Origin: JAGQRJ01 sp041402045
Lineage (GTDB): Bacteria; Planctomycetota; J058
Direction of reading: 5' to 3'
Length of the DNA: 64,000 nucleotides
Assembly (NCBI GenBank): GCA_041402045.1
Contig: JAWKSZ010000003.1
Location: 62,001-126,000 of the forward strand
In this document: one piece after another, positions 60,227 through 64,000 of the stretch
Position numbering within the stretch: position 1 is the first letter of the stretch
Layout: every line of letters begins with the position of its first letter
Position numbers and translations under genes: made by a program
The notes under the pieces: model-generated
What the model was told of the DNA's origin: nothing
Database searches by the model: none
Seen by the model: only the letters and a program-made list of their open reading frames with translations

Positions 60227-60428
60227 AGATCTCCTTGCGGTTGTGGGCGCGCTCGCGCCCGAGCTCGGCGCGCAGGCGATCGAGCTCGCGCTGCTGCTCG
60301 ATCAGCTCGAGCTTGACCGAGCGCAGGTCGTCCTTCTGCCCGCGGCTCTTCTTGTAGAAGGCGTAGGCCGCAGCACCCGCGCTGGCGGCGGCGACCCAGG
60401 GGTTGGTGAGCAGGAGCAACGGGTTCAT
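60225..60428 (-). CDS. Small membrane-anchored coiled-coil protein
   Basis: 67 aa. An N-terminal hydrophobic segment (LLLLTNPWVAAASAGAAAYAF) is followed by a basic turn (YKKSRGQK) and a charged helix with heptad-like spacing (LRSVKLELIEQQRELDRLRA). SD GGAGAGG before the ATG. Function unknown. Confidence 0.65.
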   Translation of the reverse strand: MNPLLLLTNPWVAAASAGAAAYAFYKKSRGQKDDLRSVKLELIEQQRELDRLRAELGRERAHNRKEI

Positions 60429-60511
60429 GACGACCTCTCCTTGGAGCAAGGTAGCTGAGGCGGGTCTCGTCAGCAAACCACAGGCCGCCTGGGGGACTGC
60501 CTCGCCAGGGC

Positions 60512-62401
60512 TTAGGCCTGCGGGCGATCGCGCGGGTCGGGGTCCCGTGCAGCAGGGGAGTCCAACCAGCGGCGAAACTCGGCAGCCGCCTCGGGCCGCG
60601 GCGGGCCGAAGCGCACCCGCTCGTAGAGGGCGTGGCCGGCGCGCAGGGCCGGGCTGGCGCCGCTGCGCGCGAGGAACTCCGCGGCGGTCTCGGCGCCGCC
60701 GACGCGATACCCGCGCTCCTCGAGCAGGCGCAGCCAGCGCTCCCGCTCGGGGAGGCTGGGGGCGTCCCCCGCGCTGTGGCGCGGGGCCTGCCAGCCGCGC
60801 TGGGGGTCGCCCAGGTGCAGCCGCACGCGGCGCACGATCAGGCCTGCGTGGGCCAGGGCGACGAGCGTCGAGAGCAGCGAGCGCCCGTGCTCGCGGGCCC
60901 AGCTCGCGAGGCTCGCGCCGAGCCCCGGCGCGACGGGGGGCGGGGCGGGCGGGCTCGCCGGCGCCGGGGCCGCGGCGGGGAGCGTCCCGCCGGGGGTCGG
61001 GTCGAGGGGGACCCAGCCGGCCCCCTCGAGGGGCAGCTCCACCCAGGCGTGGGCGTGGAGCGAGCGCACGACGAAGGTCCCGTCGGGTTCGCGCTCGTCG
61101 GAGCGATACCCCAGCACGAGCCGGCAGGGGATCCCCGCGCGGCGGAGGAACACGACCAGGGACGCGGCGAACTCGGTGCACACCCCCGCGCGGGTCTCGG
61201 TGAGGAACGCCAGGCAGCGGGCGTAGAGCCCGGGGTCCTCGAAGGCCGTGTCGGCGTACTGCGCCCGGCCTTGGAGCCAGCGCGAGATCGCCAGCGCCTG
61301 GCGCCAGGGGCTCTCGTGCTGGCCCAGGGCCTCGGCCAGGAGCGCGTCGAGGGCCGGGGGGAAGCCCGGCGGGAGCTCGGTCAGGTCCGACCGCGGCCAG
61401 GGGTCGCGCCCGGCGAGCACGAAGCGCGGGTGCACGTGCTGTCCGGTCACGGTGTAGCGGAAGGGGTAGCGCGGCGGGTCCCGCGGGCGCAGGCCGGGCT
61501 CGAGGGCGCTGTGGGGCACACTCGCGCGCAGGGGCTGCCCCACGCAGGGCAAGAACCCGGACACCGGCTCGGCGAGCTCGACCTCGGCGGTGAGCTCGAC
61601 CGGCTGCAGGCACTCGGGGGCGGGGCCGCCGGGGGCCGCGCGCAGGGCGAACCCGCGGGCGTGGACCTGCTCCAGGGCGACCGCGCGCAGGAGCACGTCC
61701 CGCTCGAGGCGCGGCGCCTTGACCGTCGCGATCACGCGCATGCTGCGCAGGGCGGGCTCGCCGGTGCTCCACACCCGCTGCGGGTCGACCCCGCTCTCGG
61801 CGCTGGCCGGAGGCGCGGGCGGCGGCTCGGCGGGGCGCGGGGGGGCCGCGGCCTGGGCCGAGGGGGTCCAGCGCGGGAGCTCGAGCCCGCTGGACCAGGG
61901 CAAGAGCCCCAGGAGCACGACCGCCAGGCTCACCGCCGAGCGCCGGCTCGGGGTGCGCCGGAGCCCCTCGGCGGCGCCCGCGAGCAGGAGCAGCCCCAGG
62001 GCGAGGGCGGGGGGCCTGGGGCTGGGCTCGAGGGTGCACAGGCCCCAGGCGCAGAGCACGAGGCCCAGCGCGTGGAGCGCCTGGGCGGGGGTCGGGGTCA
62101 GGGGCACCGTCAGCAGCCCCAGGAGCGCGGCGATCCGCACCGCGGTGACCAGGGCCGGGGGAGCCTCGATCGAGAGGGCGCCGTGGAGCGCGACCCAGCC
62201 CACGAGGGTGAGGGCCAGGGCGTAGGCGCCGGGGCGGAAGGTCCCCAGGGTGCGCGCGGCCGGGGTCTCCCCGCTCGCAGGCAAGACGCCCACGAGCAGG
62301 CACACGAGCCCCAGGCTCCACACGAACCCGCCGCTCCCCGCCCACAGCTCGAGCAGGCCGAGGGTCACCGCGGCAGTAGCCCAGAGCGCTGCGCCATTCA
62401 C
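60512..62401 (-). CDS. Transglutaminase-like membrane protein
   Basis: 629 aa. Several N-terminal hydrophobic helices (about 1-180), a Pro-rich linker, and a transglutaminase-like core at about residues 370-490: ETRAGVCTEFAASLVVFLRR (Cys), CRLVLGYRSDE, LHAHAWVELPLEG (His) and GWVPLDPTPGG (Asp), then a further helix and a DUF4129-like tail. GTG at 62401 with AGGAG upstream. These proteins sit with DUF58 proteins in a known gene group. The catalytic triad is intact. Confidence 0.8.
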   Translation of the reverse strand: MNGAALWATAAVTLGLLELWAGSGGFVWSLGLVCLLVGVLPASGETPAARTLGTFRPGAYALALTLVGWVALHGALSIEAPPALVTAVRIAALLGLLTVPLTPTPAQALHALGLVLCAWGLCTLEPSPRPPALALGLLLLAGAAEGLRRTPSRRSAVSLAVVLLGLLPWSSGLELPRWTPSAQAAAPPRPAEPPPAPPASAESGVDPQRVWSTGEPALRSMRVIATVKAPRLERDVLLRAVALEQVHARGFALRAAPGGPAPECLQPVELTAEVELAEPVSGFLPCVGQPLRASVPHSALEPGLRPRDPPRYPFRYTVTGQHVHPRFVLAGRDPWPRSDLTELPPGFPPALDALLAEALGQHESPWRQALAISRWLQGRAQYADTAFEDPGLYARCLAFLTETRAGVCTEFAASLVVFLRRAGIPCRLVLGYRSDEREPDGTFVVRSLHAHAWVELPLEGAGWVPLDPTPGGTLPAAAPAPASPPAPPPVAPGLGASLASWAREHGRSLLSTLVALAHAGLIVRRVRLHLGDPQRGWQAPRHSAGDAPSLPERERWLRLLEERGYRVGGAETAAEFLARSGASPALRAGHALYERVRFGPPRPEAAAEFRRWLDSPAARDPDPRDRPQA

Positions 62402-62462
62402 GAGGCGCGCTCCTGCAGCACGGCGAGCCTCGCGGCCGCGACGAAGCCTCACGCAGACGACG

Positions 62463-63375
62463 TCATTCCCCCGCGGCGGCGGTGGCGCGGGCGGGGTCGG
62501 CGTCGGCCAGGGCGCTCAGCAGCTGCGCGCGCCCTTCGTCACGGCCGCGACAGGCGACCCGCTTCGCCGAGCACCAGGTCGACCGCGACCCCGCGGCGCA
62601 GGAGCGCCAGGCCCAGCCCCGCGGCGTAGCTCACCGCGCGCTCGAAGCCGCGGGAGGACAGGCTTCCGTCGACCCCCAGTGAGAGCCGCGGGTCGGGCGC
62701 GCGCTCGGGGGGCGCCACCACCGGGAACCCGCGGCGCGCGCTGGCCCGGGCGTGGACCCAACGCCGCGGGTCGCCGGGGCGCCAGTCGCGCACGGTGCTC
62801 CAGCTCCCTTGCTCGAGGCCCCGCCGCAGCCAAGGCCGGAGGTGGGTCGGGAGCGGCGCCCGCGGGTTCGGGCGCACGAGCACGCGGTCCCGGGGCAGGG
62901 GCACCGGGATCCGGCGCAGGAACAGCCCCAGCGGGCCGTGGGCCTCGAGGGCTGCGTCCCCGAGCTCGAGGACGCCGCGCTTCAGGGGGAGCAGGGCGAC
63001 CCCGACCACGGGCCGCGCCCCGGGGAGCAGGTCCAGGGTCACCGGCTCGTGGGGGTAGTCCGGCTGGAGCAGGCGCACCCCGAACAGGGCGCGGCGCCCG
63101 CGGTAGTCGAGGACGAAGGTCGCGCGGAAGCGGCGCCCGCTGGTGGCCACCGCCGGCGGGTGGCGCTGGACCGTGAGCGCGCCCAGGGGCAGGAGCCACG
63201 CCCCCGCGAAGCCGACGCCGACGGCGGCCCACACGCACCAGCTCAGGAGCAGGTGCGCGTCCCCCGGCGGGCGGAACGCGGTCAGGGACAGCGCCAGGCT
63301 GAGGGCCACCCAGCCCGCCGCGGACGGGCGGGGGACGCCGCCGCGCCCGGGAGAGGTGCCGCCCGCCCCGGTCAC
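62463..63375 (-). CDS. DUF58-family protein, one frameshift near its 3' end
   Basis: About 303 aa after correction. Two N-terminal hydrophobic helices, then the DUF58 region: PRRWVHARASARRGFPVV and LSLGVDGSLSSRGFERAVSY. The last 30 residues (GRAQLLSALADADPARAT) are in another frame, needing one base removed near 62548. The GTG start overlaps the esterase stop. DUF58 is usually found with MoxR and transglutaminase-like genes. Confidence 0.7.
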
Positions 63376-64000
63376 TGCCCGCCGAGGTGCCCCGCGACCC
63401 CCGAGGAGACCCGCGGGGGGAAGAGCGTCCGCAGCACGTCCGGGAAGCGCCCGCGCCAGCTGCGCTCGTTGTGCAGCCCCCCCAGGTCGACCCGGTGGTG
63501 CAGGTCGCGCCCGAGCACGAGGCCCAGGCCCAGGAGCTGGTCGCGCACGCGGAAGGTCCCCTCGATCCCGTCGGCGGAGGTCCCGGCGCTCCCGCTGTCG
63601 AGGTAGATCGTGAGCGCGGGGGGCGCCCCCTGGAGCGCCTCGTCGGTGAACGCGTCCAGCCAGTAGGAGCCCGAGAGGCTCCCGACCCGGGAGAACACGT
63701 CGGGGTGCGTCCAGCCCAGGTAGAGCGAGACGATCCCGCCCAAGGACGAGCCGCACACCCCGGTCGAGGCCGCGTCGGGGCGGGTGCGGTAGGTCTGGTC
63801 GACCCAGGGCTTGAGCTCCTCGAGCAGGAAGCGCGCGTAGCGGTCGGCGCGGCCCTCGTCCTGGGGCGGAATGTACTCGGACATCCGCTGCGCGGTGTTG
63901 CCCACCCCCACGATCAGCAACGGCTCGACCTCGCCCCGCGCGATCAGGCGGTCGGCGGCCTCGCCCACCCCCCAGCCGCCGAACAGCGCCTGGGCTCCGA
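63372..64000 (-). CDS. Esterase/alpha-beta hydrolase, 5' partial
   Basis: The frame is open to the end of the window (GAQALFGGWGVGEAADRLIA), so the N-terminus is missing. An enterochelin-esterase-like fold: LLIVGVGNTAQRMSEYIPPQ, GVCGSSLGGIVSLYLG (GSSLGG nucleophile elbow), LTIYLDSGSAG, and LHNERSWRGRFPDVLRTLFP with the His. The stop overlaps the DUF58 start (GTGA). Confidence 0.75.
   Translation of the reverse strand, partial: GAQALFGGWGVGEAADRLIARGEVEPLLIVGVGNTAQRMSEYIPPQDEGRADRYARFLLEELKPWVDQTYRTRPDAASTGVCGSSLGGIVSLYLGWTHPDVFSRVGSLSGSYWLDAFTDEALQGAPPALTIYLDSGSAGTSADGIEGTFRVRDQLLGLGLVLGRDLHHRVDLGGLHNERSWRGRFPDVLRTLFPPRVSSGVAGHLGGQ

Overview
The window is about 70% GC, densely coded, and carries no rRNA, tRNA or CRISPR array that I could see. 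Several things suggest a Gram-negative member of the Planctomycetota or a related lineage: a GEAPAEP peptide insert in a sigma-54 regulator (from memory, a planctomycete hallmark), a probable DUF6655 lipoprotein, many GTG/TTG starts with 4-base overlaps, eukaryote-like Ser/Thr kinase, PP2C, FHA and EF-hand proteins, and an LpxD-like gene that implies an outer membrane. The assignment rests on gene content only; Myxococcota is the main alternative.

Layout. 1-8112: a four-gene type II secretion/pseudopilin operon with a giant GspK-like protein. 8629-14427: zinc deacylase, CPA2 antiporter, PPK2, threonine ammonia-lyase, and a PP2C/kinase pair. 14571-17473: a 52-aa ORF, a very acidic protein, and a sigma-54 activator divergent from a UspA-like gene that has a sigma-54-type promoter. 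17606-21431: two ATP-grasp ligases around a second zinc deacylase. 21536-28594: M3 peptidase, tandem chagasin-domain protein, WbmS-like deacetylase, LpxD-like acyltransferase and an esterase lipoprotein. 28903-35209: cysteine synthase-rhodanese and cysD-cysN-cysC (sulfate assimilation). 35273-39950: DUF2817 peptidase, peptide deformylase, nuclease, an EboA-EboB-like pair and a cNMP-binding protein. 40196-46316: HU, ThpR, HD hydrolase, metallopeptidase lipoprotein, receptor-like kinase, PgeF. 46338-48915: two 398-aa secreted paralogs. 49073-54115: SDR, membrane protein, FAD oxidoreductase, a TerB-AAR2-like fusion and methionine aminopeptidase. 54420-57000: small genes broken by many 1-base indels. 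57120-64000: two FHA proteins, a six-EF-hand protein, YdcF, rhodanese and a transglutaminase/DUF58/esterase run.

Most interesting items: (1) a bacterial protein collinear with the eukaryotic U5 snRNP assembly factor AAR2, fused to a TerB-like domain (51850-53130); (2) a 257/258-bp double-hairpin element in two inverted copies (26844-27100, 56010-56267) whose ends supply TAA stop codons to flanking genes; (3) a recurrent -10-like TAnnCT hexamer (mostly TAGACT) whose distance from the start codon predicts whether a Shine-Dalgarno sequence is present, implying frequent leaderless mRNAs; (4) a minimal EboA/EboB pair; (5) CysN fused to a P-loop-less APS kinase next to an intact CysC. About eight genes are interrupted by single-base indels, mostly in G/C runs, which look like consensus errors rather than decay.
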